The position numbers were made by a program, and so were the translations under genes. From CAVQWT01 sp963810815 (lineage in GTDB: Bacteria; Pseudomonadota; Gammaproteobacteria; Burkholderiales; Casimicrobiaceae), in the NCBI GenBank assembly GCA_963810815.1, contig CAWEPB010000002.1:197720-261719 (forward strand): DNA of 64,000 nt, given 5' to 3'. Below are positions 1 to 8,199 of the stretch, piece by piece. Under the pieces are notes generated by a model, which had not been told where the DNA came from, did no database searches, and saw only the letters and a program-made list of their open reading frames with translations. Position 1 is the stretch's first letter, and each line of letters starts with the position of its first letter.

Positions 1-1470
1 CGCCGGCGTGAGCGTCAGCGCCGTGATCGCGGAGAGCAGGGTCGAAATCGTGATCGTGACCGCGAACTGCTTGTACAGCGTGCCGGTGACCCCGCCGAGG
101 AACGCCACCGGGACGAACACCGCGCAGATCACCGCCGTCACGCCGATGATGGCGCCGCCGATGCCCCGCATCGCCTCCCGCGCCGCCTCGCGCGGCCCGA
201 CGCCCTTGTCGTGCATGATCTTCTCGACCGCCTCGACGACGACGATCGCGTCGTCGACGACGATGCCGATCGCGAGGACCAGGCCGAACAGCGTCAGCAT
301 GTTGATCGAGAAGCCCATGACCAGCATCCCGGCCGCCGTGCCGACCAGCGACACGGGGATCGCCAGCATCGGTATGAGGGTCGCGCGGATGCTGCCGAGG
401 AACAGGTACACGACGATCAGCACGAGGACGAACGCCTCGATGAACGTGTGCTTGACGAGCTCGACCGACGCCTTGACGAACACCGTGGTGTCGTAGGGCG
501 CTCGCCACTCGATGTCGCTGGGCATCGACGCCGCGAGCTGCTGCATCTTCGCCCGCACCTGGTCGGCGGTCTCCAGCGCGTTGCCGCCCGGGCGCAGGTA
601 GACGCCGACGCCGGTCGCGAGCTTGCCATTGAGCCGCATGCTGATCTGGTAGTCGTCGGCGCCGAGCTCGACCCGCGCGACGTCGCGCACGCGCACGACC
701 GAGCCGTCCGCCGCCGCGCGGACGATGATGTCGGCGAACTGGTCGGGCTCGGTGAACGTGCCGCCGGTCTGCACCGGGAACGTCAGCACCTGGCCGACGT
801 CGTTGGGCGCGGTGCCGATCTCGCCGACGGCGTAGTTCTGGTTCTGCTCGCGCACCGCGTTGGCGACGTCGTTGACGGTGAGCTTGTACTTGGCGAGCAG
901 GTCCGGGTTGAGCCAGATGCGCATCGCGTACGGATAGCCGAACAGCATCACGTCGCCGACGCCCGGTATCCGCTTGATCTCCGGGACGATGCTGCTGTTG
1001 GCGAGGTTGCTGATGTAGTCGCGGTCGAACTGCCCCGATTTCGACTGCAGCGTCAGGATCAGCAGGATCGCCGGGTTGGTCTTGTCGACCTTGATGCCGT
1101 TCTGCAGCACGACCTGCGGCAGCAACGCCTCGACCCGCTTCACGCGGTTGTTGACCTCCACCGTCGCGATGTCGAGGTCGCTGCCCGGCTGGAACACGAC
1201 GTAGAGCTCCATCAGGCCCGACGACGAGCTCGTCGAGTACATGTAGAGCAGGCCGTCGACGCCGTTCATCTCCCGCTCGAGCGGCGCGGCGACGACGTTC
1301 TCCAGCAGTTCGGGCGAAGCGCCCGGGTAGACCGCCGTCACCTTGACCTGCGGCGGCGCGACGTTGGGGTACTGCTCGATCGCGAGCTGCCGCAGCGCGA
1401 TCGTGCCGACGAGCGCGATGATCAGCGCGATGACGGTCGCGAAGACCGGGCGGTCGACGAAGAAGCCCAT
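1..1470 (-). CDS. RND efflux pump inner-membrane transporter (AcrB/MexB type, HAE1), partial
   Basis: This is the N-terminal 490 residues of a hydrophobe/amphiphile efflux transporter; the family is usually about 1040 residues, so the rest lies beyond the window edge. It starts with MGFFVDRPVFA, the typical first cytoplasmic residues and TM1 of AcrB-like pumps. The periplasmic porter domain follows, then TM2-TM4 segments with VVDDAIVVVE, the conserved TM4 motif containing the proton-relay aspartates. Start choice: ATG at 1470, preceded by AAGGGG, a Shine-Dalgarno that overlaps the stop codon of the adaptor gene upstream. The protein would use proton-motive force to export drugs or other amphiphiles together with the adaptor at 1480-2778 and an outer-membrane channel not seen here. 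Family is certain, substrate unknown. Confidence 0.95.
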   Translation of the reverse strand, partial: MGFFVDRPVFATVIALIIALVGTIALRQLAIEQYPNVAPPQVKVTAVYPGASPELLENVVAAPLEREMNGVDGLLYMYSTSSSSGLMELYVVFQPGSDLDIATVEVNNRVKRVEALLPQVVLQNGIKVDKTNPAILLILTLQSKSGQFDRDYISNLANSSIVPEIKRIPGVGDVMLFGYPYAMRIWLNPDLLAKYKLTVNDVANAVREQNQNYAVGEIGTAPNDVGQVLTFPVQTGGTFTEPDQFADIIVRAAADGSVVRVRDVARVELGADDYQISMRLNGKLATGVGVYLRPGGNALETADQVRAKMQQLAASMPSDIEWRAPYDTTVFVKASVELVKHTFIEAFVLVLIVVYLFLGSIRATLIPMLAIPVSLVGTAAGMLVMGFSINMLTLFGLVLAIGIVVDDAIVVVEAVEKIMHDKGVGPREAAREAMRGIGGAIIGVTAVICAVFVPVAFLGGVTGTLYKQFAVTITISTLLSAITALTLTPA

Positions 1471-1479
1471 GGCCGCCCC

Positions 1480-2778
1480 TTACTTCGACTTGGCCGGCGT
1501 TGCGGGCTTGGCGGATGCCGGCGGCGCGGCGACCGGTGCGGGTGCCGCGGCTGCACCGGCGGCGGCAGGCGCCCCGGCGGCGGGTGCCGCGGGTGCCGCG
1601 GGTGCCACGGCAGGTGCCGCGGCGGGTGCCGCGACCGGCCGCACGATCATCCCCGGCTGCACACGCTGCACGCCATCGACGATCACCCTGTCGCCGGGCA
1701 CCAGCCCCTTGTCCACGATCCAGTCGTCGCCGTTCCACCCGGCGACGACGAGATCGCGTCGCTCGACCTTGTTGTCCGGGCCGACCACCCAGGCGACGTG
1801 CCCGTTCGGCATCTTGACGACCGCGCGCTGCGGAATGAGGATCGCGTTCGGCCGCTCGCCCACCTTGAGCTCGACGCGCACGAACATGCCCGGCAGCAGC
1901 TGCCGGCGCGGATTGGCCAGCACCGCCCGCTGCGTGATCGTCCCCGTCTCGCGGTTCACCTGCGCGTCGCTGAAGTCGATCCTGCCGATGTCGGAGAGCT
2001 CGCTGCCGTCCGGCAGGACGAAGCGGGCGGTGCCGGCGCCGGTGCCGGCGCGGATCTCGCCCTTCTCGAACGCCCGCCGCAGCACGATCGAGTCGCGATC
2101 GGGCATGGTGAAGACGACGTAGATCGGATCGATGCGGTCGATGGTCGCGAGCAATGTCGGCTCGCCGCGCCCGACCAGCCGCCCCTCGGGCACCTGCGTG
2201 GTGCCGATGCGTCCGGACTCGTTCGCGATCACCCGCGTGTAGCCGACGTTGAGCTTCGCCGTCTCGACGTTGGCCCGCGCGCTGTCGACCTGCGCTTCCG
2301 CCGACTTCTGCGCCGCCACCGCGTCGTCGAAGTCCTGCCGGCTGATCGCCTCCTCCTTCGCCAGCGGCTCGAGGCGATTGGCCTTGGCCCGGGCATTGAC
2401 GAGGTTCGCCTGCGCGCGCGCGAGTTCGCCTTCGGCGTCCCGCAGCTTGGCCTCGTACTGCGCCGGATCGATGGTGTAGAGGAGGTCGCCCTTCCTGACG
2501 TCCGTGCCCTCGGTGTAGTGCCGCCGGTCGAGGATGCCCTCGACGCGCGCGCGCACCTCCACCGACCGGTAGGCCTGCACGTTGCCGACGTATTCGCGGA
2601 GCACCGGCACCGTGGCGACCCGGACCGGCATGACGACGACTTCAGGCGCCGGCGGTGGCCCCTTGGCGGCTTCCTTCTTCTCGCCGCACCCGGCGACCGC
2701 GAGGATCAGGACGACAGCCGCGCCGAGAGCCCGGGCGGGCGACGCGAGGAACGGGACGGCGTGGAGGTGGCGGTTCAA
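1480..2778 (-). CDS. RND efflux periplasmic adaptor (membrane fusion lipoprotein, AcrA/MexA type)
   Basis: A 432-residue periplasmic adaptor linking the RND pump to an outer-membrane channel. The N terminus has a hydrophobic stretch ending in LAVAGC, a lipobox, so it is probably a lipoprotein. Next come a barrel-sandwich (lipoyl-like) half, an alpha-helical hairpin at about residues 100-165 rich in Ala/Glu/Lys, the second lipoyl half, the beta-barrel and the membrane-proximal domain ending near VIVDGVQRVQPG. The last 50 or so residues are almost only Ala and Pro, an unusual low-complexity tail. The start is a TTG at 2778, the codon that gives a sensible signal peptide; no good ribosome site precedes it, so the start is uncertain. 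The pump gene follows 9 bp downstream, so the two are an operon. Confidence 0.93.
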   Translation of the reverse strand: MNRHLHAVPFLASPARALGAAVVLILAVAGCGEKKEAAKGPPPAPEVVVMPVRVATVPVLREYVGNVQAYRSVEVRARVEGILDRRHYTEGTDVRKGDLLYTIDPAQYEAKLRDAEGELARAQANLVNARAKANRLEPLAKEEAISRQDFDDAVAAQKSAEAQVDSARANVETAKLNVGYTRVIANESGRIGTTQVPEGRLVGRGEPTLLATIDRIDPIYVVFTMPDRDSIVLRRAFEKGEIRAGTGAGTARFVLPDGSELSDIGRIDFSDAQVNRETGTITQRAVLANPRRQLLPGMFVRVELKVGERPNAILIPQRAVVKMPNGHVAWVVGPDNKVERRDLVVAGWNGDDWIVDKGLVPGDRVIVDGVQRVQPGMIVRPVAAPAAAPAVAPAAPAAPAAGAPAAAGAAAAPAPVAAPPASAKPATPAKSK

Positions 2779-2855
2779 GAGGGGCCTCGCGGGCAGTGGG
2801 CGGCAAACCCTGAATGATAGCGCCCGCCTGCTGCCAGGTGCCACTGAACACGTGC

Positions 2856-5243
2856 TCAGCCCGACCCGCCGGCGCCCCCGGACGGCGCCACGATCTGCAC
2901 CGGCACCGGCCTTCCGACGTCCAGATGCACGTCGCGCTGCGGGAACGGCATCGCGATCCCCGCCTCGCCGAAGGCGCGGTCGATCATGTGCAGCAGGTCG
3001 CTCTTCACCCGGCGCGTGTCGCTGTCCGCGGTCATCTCGACCCAGTACGTCAGCGCGAAGTTGATCGCGCTGTCGGCATAGCCGTCCAGGTAGACCTGCG
3101 GCGCCGGGTCGCGGAGCACGAGGCCGTGCCGGTTCAGCACCTCCAGCAGCACGTCGCCCGCCTTGCGCAGCGGAGTGCCGTAGGTCACGCCGATGGCGAT
3201 GGACTGCCGCGTCTGCGGGCTGGAGTACGTCCAGTTGGTGACATTGCCCTCGACGAACCGGCTGTTCGGGATCATCGACTCGATGCCGTCGGCGCTGCGC
3301 ACCGTCGAAGCGCGGATGCCGATTTCGGTGATCCGCCCCCGGATCCCGTCCACGTCGACGAGATCGCCGAGCCGGATCGGACGTTCGATCAGCAGCATGA
3401 TGCCGGCCACCAGGTTCTTCAGCAGGTTCTGCAGGCCGAAGCCGGCGGCGATCGCCAGCGCGCCACCGAGGAAGGCGAAGACGGTCAGCGGAATGCTCGC
3501 GCTCACCAGCGCGAGGATCACCAGCACGGCGGCCAGCACGAACAACACCCACTTCCGCAGCAACGCCGCCGACTGGGGCGGAATCCGCCCTCGCGCGACG
3601 ACGGCGCGTTCGATCCGGCGGGCGACCAGGCTGCACGCCCAGTAGCCGACCAGCACGATCAGCAATGCACCGAGCGTCTTGCCGAGCGTGACGCTGCGGG
3701 AGACCGCGAGCCTGCGGCCGTCGGCCGTCTGCAGCGAGTCGTCCACGGTGAAGATCTCGAAGTTCCACAGGCGGCGCGTCTCGAGCCACGCGCCGGCCAG
3801 GGCATCCTTGGCGCGCGTGGCGAGCGAAACGTCGCGCCGCTCCTCGAAATCGGCGCGGAACCGCGCGAGCAGCCGCTCGAGCGGCTCTCCGCCTGCGATC
3901 GCGCGCTGCAGGTCGCGTTCGCGCTCGCGCAGGATCCCCAGCAGCCGCTGCGCGTGCGCGGCATCGGCAGCCACGCTGCTGCGCTGGCCCGCTTCCGCAT
4001 CCTTGACGCGGCTGCCGATGGCCGCGCGCTGGGTGTCGAGGTACTCCATCCAGGCGCGGATCCCGGCGAGCGAGCTCGTCAGCCGTTCGTAGGCGGCGCG
4101 GGCGCGCACGGGGTCGCGGAAGCGCATCGCTTCGGCGCGCGCCTCCCACACCGCCTTCTCCCCGTCCAGCATGAACAGGGCTTCCCGCAGCAGGTCGACG
4201 CGCTGCGTCGCCATCGCCGCCGCCTCGCGGGCAAGGTCGGCATCGCGCTGGAGGTCGACGATCGCGGCCGCCCGCGCATCGGCCCTGGCGTCGAGCGCGG
4301 CCGGTGCGGCGCGTGCGTCGGCGAGCCGTCGCTCCGCCGCCGCGCGCGCCTCCAGCGCCGTCGTGGATGCCTTGGTCGCGCGATCGAGGTCGCGCTCCAC
4401 GCCGCGACGACGCGTGTCCAGGTCCGCCACGATGCGCCCGAGATCCTCCGGCGACAGCACGACCTCGGTGCCCACCGCCGCGAGCTTGCGGCGCACGAAG
4501 TCGCGCGCGGACGCCGCGGCCGCCGCCTCCTCCCGCGCGCTGCGCACCCCCATCTGCAGCAGCGCTGCGGTTTCGCTGTCGACCAGCGCGCGCAGCGCGG
4601 CGAAATCGCGCAGCCAGTCCCGCCGCGGAGCCTGCGGGGTGCCGCGCGCCGAATCGGCCGCTTCGGCGGCAAGGCGGGCGTCGGCCTGGCTGGTCTTCAG
4701 CTTCGCGGCGAACTGGCCCTCGATGCGCTCGAACAGCGCCCGCCGACCGTCCGCCTGCGCGATGCGGCGTTCGGCCGAGTCGAGCTCGTCGCGAAGCGCG
4801 TCCACCTGCAGCACCGAGTGAGGCCCCGGAGTGTCGAATCCGCGCCAGTTTTCGTTGGCGCGCTCGGTCTCGCGCTGCTGCCGCAGGGCGGCGTCGCCAC
4901 GATCGATCGCGTCGAGCTGCTGCTGGTACAGGCCAGTCAACTGGCGGGCCAGCGTCAGCCGCTGCGCGGCCTCGCTCACCGATGTGTCGGACGGGGCTTC
5001 CTGCGGCGTGCCGACCGCCGCTTCGATCGCGACGAGTTGCGCCTGCGCGTCCGCCTGCGCCTTGACGATCGCTTCGCGCGCCTTGGCGCTGTCCGCGGCG
5101 TCGGGCGCCGCCGCGGGGGCGGCGGCCGATCCTGCACGCGGCGGCGGGAAGCCCGGGACCTGGCCGGCCGCGGGAGCGGCGAGGAACGCGCAGCACGCGG
5201 ATAGCACGACGAGCACAACCGGCGCGATGCTGCGGGCGTTCAT
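2856..5243 (-). CDS. Large mechanosensitive ion channel, MscS family (MscK/MscM-like)
   Basis: A 795-residue osmotic-release channel of the inner membrane. It begins with a signal peptide (LSACCAFLAAPAAGQ), followed by about 450 residues of periplasmic coiled-coil sequence rich in Ala, Arg, Glu and Asp. The MscS core is at about residues 520-780: hydrophobic helices, the glycine/alanine-rich pore helix (GGALAIAAGFGLQNLLKNL) and the cytoplasmic beta domain with GDLVDVDGIRGRITEIGIR and IPNSRFVEGNVTNW. The periplasmic extension is typical of MscK/MscM (YjeP-like) rather than small MscS. The ATG at 5243 is chosen because it begins the signal peptide; a TATAAT hexamer ends only seven bases before it, so the mRNA may be leaderless. 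The adaptor gene lies downstream on the same strand. Confidence 0.92.
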   Translation of the reverse strand: MNARSIAPVVLVVLSACCAFLAAPAAGQVPGFPPPRAGSAAAPAAAPDAADSAKAREAIVKAQADAQAQLVAIEAAVGTPQEAPSDTSVSEAAQRLTLARQLTGLYQQQLDAIDRGDAALRQQRETERANENWRGFDTPGPHSVLQVDALRDELDSAERRIAQADGRRALFERIEGQFAAKLKTSQADARLAAEAADSARGTPQAPRRDWLRDFAALRALVDSETAALLQMGVRSAREEAAAAASARDFVRRKLAAVGTEVVLSPEDLGRIVADLDTRRRGVERDLDRATKASTTALEARAAAERRLADARAAPAALDARADARAAAIVDLQRDADLAREAAAMATQRVDLLREALFMLDGEKAVWEARAEAMRFRDPVRARAAYERLTSSLAGIRAWMEYLDTQRAAIGSRVKDAEAGQRSSVAADAAHAQRLLGILRERERDLQRAIAGGEPLERLLARFRADFEERRDVSLATRAKDALAGAWLETRRLWNFEIFTVDDSLQTADGRRLAVSRSVTLGKTLGALLIVLVGYWACSLVARRIERAVVARGRIPPQSAALLRKWVLFVLAAVLVILALVSASIPLTVFAFLGGALAIAAGFGLQNLLKNLVAGIMLLIERPIRLGDLVDVDGIRGRITEIGIRASTVRSADGIESMIPNSRFVEGNVTNWTYSSPQTRQSIAIGVTYGTPLRKAGDVLLEVLNRHGLVLRDPAPQVYLDGYADSAINFALTYWVEMTADSDTRRVKSDLLHMIDRAFGEAGIAMPFPQRDVHLDVGRPVPVQIVAPSGGAGGSG

Positions 5244-5250
5244 GCGGACG

Positions 5251-5256
5251 ATTATA
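5251..5256 (-). promoter_or_regulatory. -10 hexamer TATAAT directly before the MscS-family gene
   Basis: A perfect TATAAT on the minus strand ends seven bases before the ATG at 5243. Transcription would then begin at or next to the start codon, giving a leaderless mRNA. No clear -35 is visible at normal spacing and there is no Shine-Dalgarno. Inferred from sequence only. Confidence 0.45.
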
Positions 5257-5421
5257 TTCGGTCGGCGCACCGGCCGCCCTGAGGCCGGGCCTGCAGGCAC
5301 GCGGGCAGGCTCAGGACGACGGATCCGGCGCCGTGCAGTGCCTTGGCCTTCTCTTGCCTCCTGCCCGCCTGTGCGACGAGACGGCTGTACCCGAAGGCAT
5401 CGATCCGTGACTCCGACGACG

Positions 5422-6261
5422 CTAGGGCACGAGCGTCAAGGTCTTCACGGCGAGATGAAGCGCCAGGATGGCCAACGCATTGTTCGCAAGCAGCCCGACT
5501 CCCACCATCACCGCCGCCTTCGAACCGGCGGCAGTCCAGCCATCCGCGTAGACACGGCGGAAGGCCAGGAGCACATAGCCGAACTGCCAAAGCAGCATCG
5601 CAGCCAGCAGCACGAGGCCCGCATTGCGGACATGAGGATCGCTCGTGGTTGCGTACGAGGCAAGTCCAAGGAGCCGCATCGCCAGGTAGTACACCACGTT
5701 GGCAATGAACGACCATGCGGTGAGGTGGAGTGCGAACACGAAGTGGACGCTCCAACGCTCGCGACGCCGCAGATGGGTAAGTCGCGCCAGCGCGGCGGAA
5801 ATTGCGATGGATATGGCTATCAGTGCCGTGAAAATCGCGTTGAAGCGGCGATCCACACGTTCAGCGAACGTGGCTTCGTCCACCTTGGCTTGCTGTGCGG
5901 CTGCGCCAATGGCGCCCGCCAGCGTTCCGGTCGCGTCCTGCCTGGGAAAGTTCGCCACATGAAAATCGGTCACGAACGACAGCACGAAGAAGATCGTGAT
6001 CGTATTGAAAGCAAGTCGCCATGGAGCGATCGAGCGGGCGCGTTGCCCGTCGCGGAATTCCGCCGTCAGCAGCCCCGGACGGACCAGGAGCGCCGACATC
6101 GTGTGTCGAACGCGCTCCCACTGCCGACGAAGGCCGCGGCGCGCGCTGTGTCCCGCCATGGACTCCTGACCGCACGCCGCGCACCACTCTCCGGTCAACC
6201 GAGCACCGCAATTGGCGCACGTTGGCGTTGCTGCGGCTTCCGGGATCGCTTCGACGGGCAT
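5422..6261 (-). CDS. DUF3667 family membrane protein with zinc ribbon
   Basis: A 279-residue protein with an N-terminal CxxC-x7-CxxC zinc ribbon (CANCG at residues 15-19, CAACG at 27-31), the signature of DUF3667. After a basic segment there are about five hydrophobic segments, consistent with a polytopic inner-membrane protein whose ribbon is cytoplasmic. Function of the family is not known. It stands alone between the MscS-family gene and the DUF3365 gene, all on the same strand but with gaps of 178 and 209 bp, so operon membership is doubtful. I see no clear feature in either gap beyond the -10 hexamer at 5251. The start is the first in-frame ATG directly ahead of the ribbon. Confidence 0.8.
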   Translation of the reverse strand: MPVEAIPEAAATPTCANCGARLTGEWCAACGQESMAGHSARRGLRRQWERVRHTMSALLVRPGLLTAEFRDGQRARSIAPWRLAFNTITIFFVLSFVTDFHVANFPRQDATGTLAGAIGAAAQQAKVDEATFAERVDRRFNAIFTALIAISIAISAALARLTHLRRRERWSVHFVFALHLTAWSFIANVVYYLAMRLLGLASYATTSDPHVRNAGLVLLAAMLLWQFGYVLLAFRRVYADGWTAAGSKAAVMVGVGLLANNALAILALHLAVKTLTLVP

Positions 6262-6470
6262 GGCGCATCAACCGGGATCAGATGTGCAGGACCTGTTTGC
6301 CTGGGTGCGTGCGCCACATCGGCAGCGGAACGACGGCAGGCACACCAAGCAACGCAAAACCTAGGGAAACGAAATGACGCCATCTACCCGCCGCTCGCTT
6401 GGCGAGAAAGCGGACATCCGCACGCCGCCGCCGCAGGTTCGGCGAAGGCGCGCTTCCCAGCCTCAGTCGG

Positions 6471-7046
6471 TCAGACAGGCTTCCGAATGGTCATCGCGCC
6501 GCGGATGTCGCCCGGACGATAACCGACCGCCTTGTCGTCCGGGTAGAGCGCCTTCAGCTTCTCCGTGACCGCAGGGGTCAGCTGCTCGGGCGACCCGTGG
6601 CAGTTGAGGCACAGCGACTGCGTTGGCAGTGCCCGCATGTAGCGATAGGACTGCTTCCCGCCTTCAGTCACGATCTCGGCTTTCTCGAGCGTGGTCGCGC
6701 TTTCGCCCGCTGCCGCGCGACGATCGAAGTCCTCGAGGGCCGCACGCTCCCACTCGTCCGGCACGGCGCGCGGGTTGCGGTTGCGGAGGCTCACGCGGCG
6801 GACGGACCAGCCGGTCTCGTCGGACGCTGCCTTCGCCAACTGGGGCGCCTTGTCGCGACAAACGAGAATTGCTCCCTCGGGGCCGTTCTTCCCGATCTCC
6901 TCGGTTAGCACCGCGACCAGCTTGGGTGGGACCGAGCCGGCCACCTTTCTCGCCTCCCCGACCCAAGCTGGCTCCTGCGCGTTGGCCGATACGACCGACA
7001 ACAGGATCGCCGCCGCCATGACCGATCGCGTCCTAGCAATGTGCAT
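6471..7046 (-). CDS. Exported haem-binding DUF3365 protein (c-type CxxCH)
   Basis: A 191-residue periplasmic protein of the DUF3365 (Tll0287-like) family, which is related to haem-binding sensor domains. A signal peptide covers residues 1-23 and ends at ANA. A CxxCH motif for covalent haem is at residues 146-150 (CLNCH), in the usual place near the C terminus, after the RVSLRNRNPRA segment typical of the family. The role is probably redox or ligand sensing, but the family is poorly characterised. The ATG at 7046 is chosen because GGAGG stands five bases before it; the frame also stays open upstream through a 48-bp duplicated segment, which would encode an implausible extension. It appears monocistronic. 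Confidence 0.85.
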   Translation of the reverse strand: MHIARTRSVMAAAILLSVVSANAQEPAWVGEARKVAGSVPPKLVAVLTEEIGKNGPEGAILVCRDKAPQLAKAASDETGWSVRRVSLRNRNPRAVPDEWERAALEDFDRRAAAGESATTLEKAEIVTEGGKQSYRYMRALPTQSLCLNCHGSPEQLTPAVTEKLKALYPDDKAVGYRPGDIRGAMTIRKPV

Positions 7047-7080
7047 GAAAGCCTCCATCTCCCAAGTGGGCTGCCCCACA

Positions 7081-7176
7081 GGCAATGACCGCAACTCGCC
7101 GTATTGTCGCCGTTGGCAGCGCGAAGCGGGCAATGACCCCAACTCGTCGTATTGTCGCCGTTGGCAGCGCGAAGCT
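7081..7176. repeat. Two tandem copies of a 48-bp unit upstream of the DUF3365 gene
   Basis: The unit beginning GGCAATGACC occurs at 7081-7128 and again at 7129-7176 with only a few substitutions. It lies 35 bp upstream of the DUF3365 start codon, so it may hold the promoter or a regulator site in duplicate. It is not a CRISPR array, as the copies are contiguous. Confidence 0.85.
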
Positions 7177-7275
7177 CAACGGCCGCAAGGGGTGGAAGTC
7201 GGTCACCCCAGGTCGGCAGTTGCTGCCATTCGACTTCGCAATGAAGCAAGAATCCGCACCATCGCCCATTGAAGC

Positions 7276-7302
7276 AAAAGGCCGCACTCTGTGCGGCCTT
7301 TT
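7276..7302 (-). terminator. Intrinsic terminator downstream of tRNA-Phe
   Basis: A perfect 12-bp inverted repeat (AAAAGGCCGCAC / GTGCGGCCTTTT) with a three-base loop. Read on the minus strand it ends in TTTT and lies 40 bp beyond the tRNA-Phe 3' end. Its symmetry could let it work in both directions. Confidence 0.8.
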
Positions 7303-7341
7303 GGCGTACCCGGCGAACAGCGCCATCCCCGTCTGGTTGAC

Positions 7342-7417
<76 letters not shown>

Positions 7418-7426
7418 AAGTCGGCG

Positions 7427-7432
7427 ATTATA
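7427..7432 (-). promoter_or_regulatory. -10 hexamer of the tRNA-Phe promoter
   Basis: A perfect TATAAT on the minus strand ends ten bases before the tRNA 5' end. A weak -35 candidate (TTACGG, 7451-7456) is 18 bp upstream. Confidence 0.6.
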
Positions 7433-7531
7433 CCAAAGCCGCCCCGGAGGCCGTAACCCCTTGTCGCGCATGGGTCGGCGCAACCCGGAGCCGCCTGCCG
7501 GGGCGACCCGCCTCGCCAGGGCGGAAGGACG

Positions 7532-7563
7532 AAAAAACGCCCGCCCTGTTGCGGGGCGGGCGT
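7532..7563 (-). terminator. Intrinsic terminator of the small heat-shock gene
   Basis: A GC-rich hairpin (CGCCCGCCC / GGGCGGGCG, loop of seven bases) is followed on the minus strand by six T residues, 27 bp after the hsp20 stop codon. This is a classical rho-independent terminator. Confidence 0.88.
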
Positions 7564-7588
7564 ACCACGCACGAGCGGCCGTGCCGGT

Positions 7589-8032
7589 CTAGTGGACCGC
7601 CAGCTTGGTGCTCGTGGTTCCTGCAGCCTTCGGCAGCGTCAGGGTCAGCACGCCACCGTCATACGCCGCGACGGCCTTGGCCGTATCGATGTCCGCGGGC
7701 AGCGTGAAGCTGCGCGACACCATGCCGTAGTAGCGTTCGCTGCGCAGTACCTTGTCGCCTTCCTTGTCTTCCTTCTCGCGTTTCACTTCGGCCGAGACCG
7801 ACACCATGCCGCCTTCGAGCGACACGGAGATGTCTTCCTTCTTCACCCCCGGGATCTCGGCCTTGACGACGTAGCCGGTGTCGTTTTCGGTGAGGTCCAG
7901 CCGCATCGTCGGTTCGGGTTCGAGCTGACGCAGCGGCGCGACCGGGAGTTCGCTCCAGAACCCGGTCAGGTCGGTGAAGGGGTCGAAGCGCGTGACATCG
8001 CGAAGGGGATTCCAGCGGGTCAGGTTCCTCAT
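7589..8032 (-). CDS. Small heat-shock protein, Hsp20/alpha-crystallin family
   Basis: A 147-residue cytoplasmic ATP-independent holdase that binds unfolding proteins. The alpha-crystallin domain spans about residues 45-135 and ends with the family motif A-x-x-x-G-V-L (AYDGGVLTLTLPKA). The N terminus MRNLTRWNPLRD is typical of this bacterial class. The ATG at 8032 is preceded by a strong ribosome site (AAGGAGG). The gene is monocistronic, with its own terminator. Upstream is a candidate FNR/ANR-type box and an AT-rich -10 region instead of an obvious sigma-32 promoter, which hints at control by oxygen status. Confidence 0.96.
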   Translation of the reverse strand: MRNLTRWNPLRDVTRFDPFTDLTGFWSELPVAPLRQLEPEPTMRLDLTENDTGYVVKAEIPGVKKEDISVSLEGGMVSVSAEVKREKEDKEGDKVLRSERYYGMVSRSFTLPADIDTAKAVAAYDGGVLTLTLPKAAGTTSTKLAVH

Positions 8033-8100
8033 GATCCCTCCTTGCACTTCAGGGAGCCCGAATCCGAAGGTGGCCACCCGGCCGCTATCGCCGGGCTCCA

Positions 8101-8147
8101 ATAATAAATTTACGCTCGCATGCGCAACGTGTATTGCGCTGGATCAA
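8101..8147 (-). promoter_or_regulatory. Candidate hsp20 promoter with an FNR/ANR-like box
   Basis: On the minus strand TTGATCCAGCGCAA (8134-8147) matches the FNR/ANR consensus TTGAT-N4-ATCAA with one perfect half-site and a 3/5 second half-site. About 22-28 bp downstream are AT-rich -10 candidates (TATTAT at 8101-8106, TAAATT at 8107-8112). The box would be centred about 41-46 bp before the start of transcription, as at class II activated promoters. Inference from sequence only. Confidence 0.4.
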
Positions 8148-8199
8148 GCGGAGCTCGCGGGTCCGGCGCCCTTCGCGGCGCGCACCCGCGGTCCCGCAG

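Noticed and set aside
211..2817. An 868-residue open frame on the plus strand across the efflux genes
   Set aside because: It is antisense to the RND and adaptor genes, rich in Arg/Asp/His as expected of a shadow frame in GC-rich DNA, and shows no domain. The same holds for other long antisense frames (for example 2814-5204, 8134-12177, 13216-15318 and 37517-40393).
7081..7176. CRISPR-like repeat
   Set aside because: The two 48-bp copies are contiguous without spacers, and no cas genes are near. The 24-bp array at 40377-40520 is rejected as CRISPR for the same reason.
8033..8199. Sigma-32 heat-shock promoter before hsp20
   Set aside because: CTTGAT occurs in the right area but no CCCCAT-type -10 follows at proper spacing. 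The FNR/ANR-like reading fits the bases better, though it is also uncertain.
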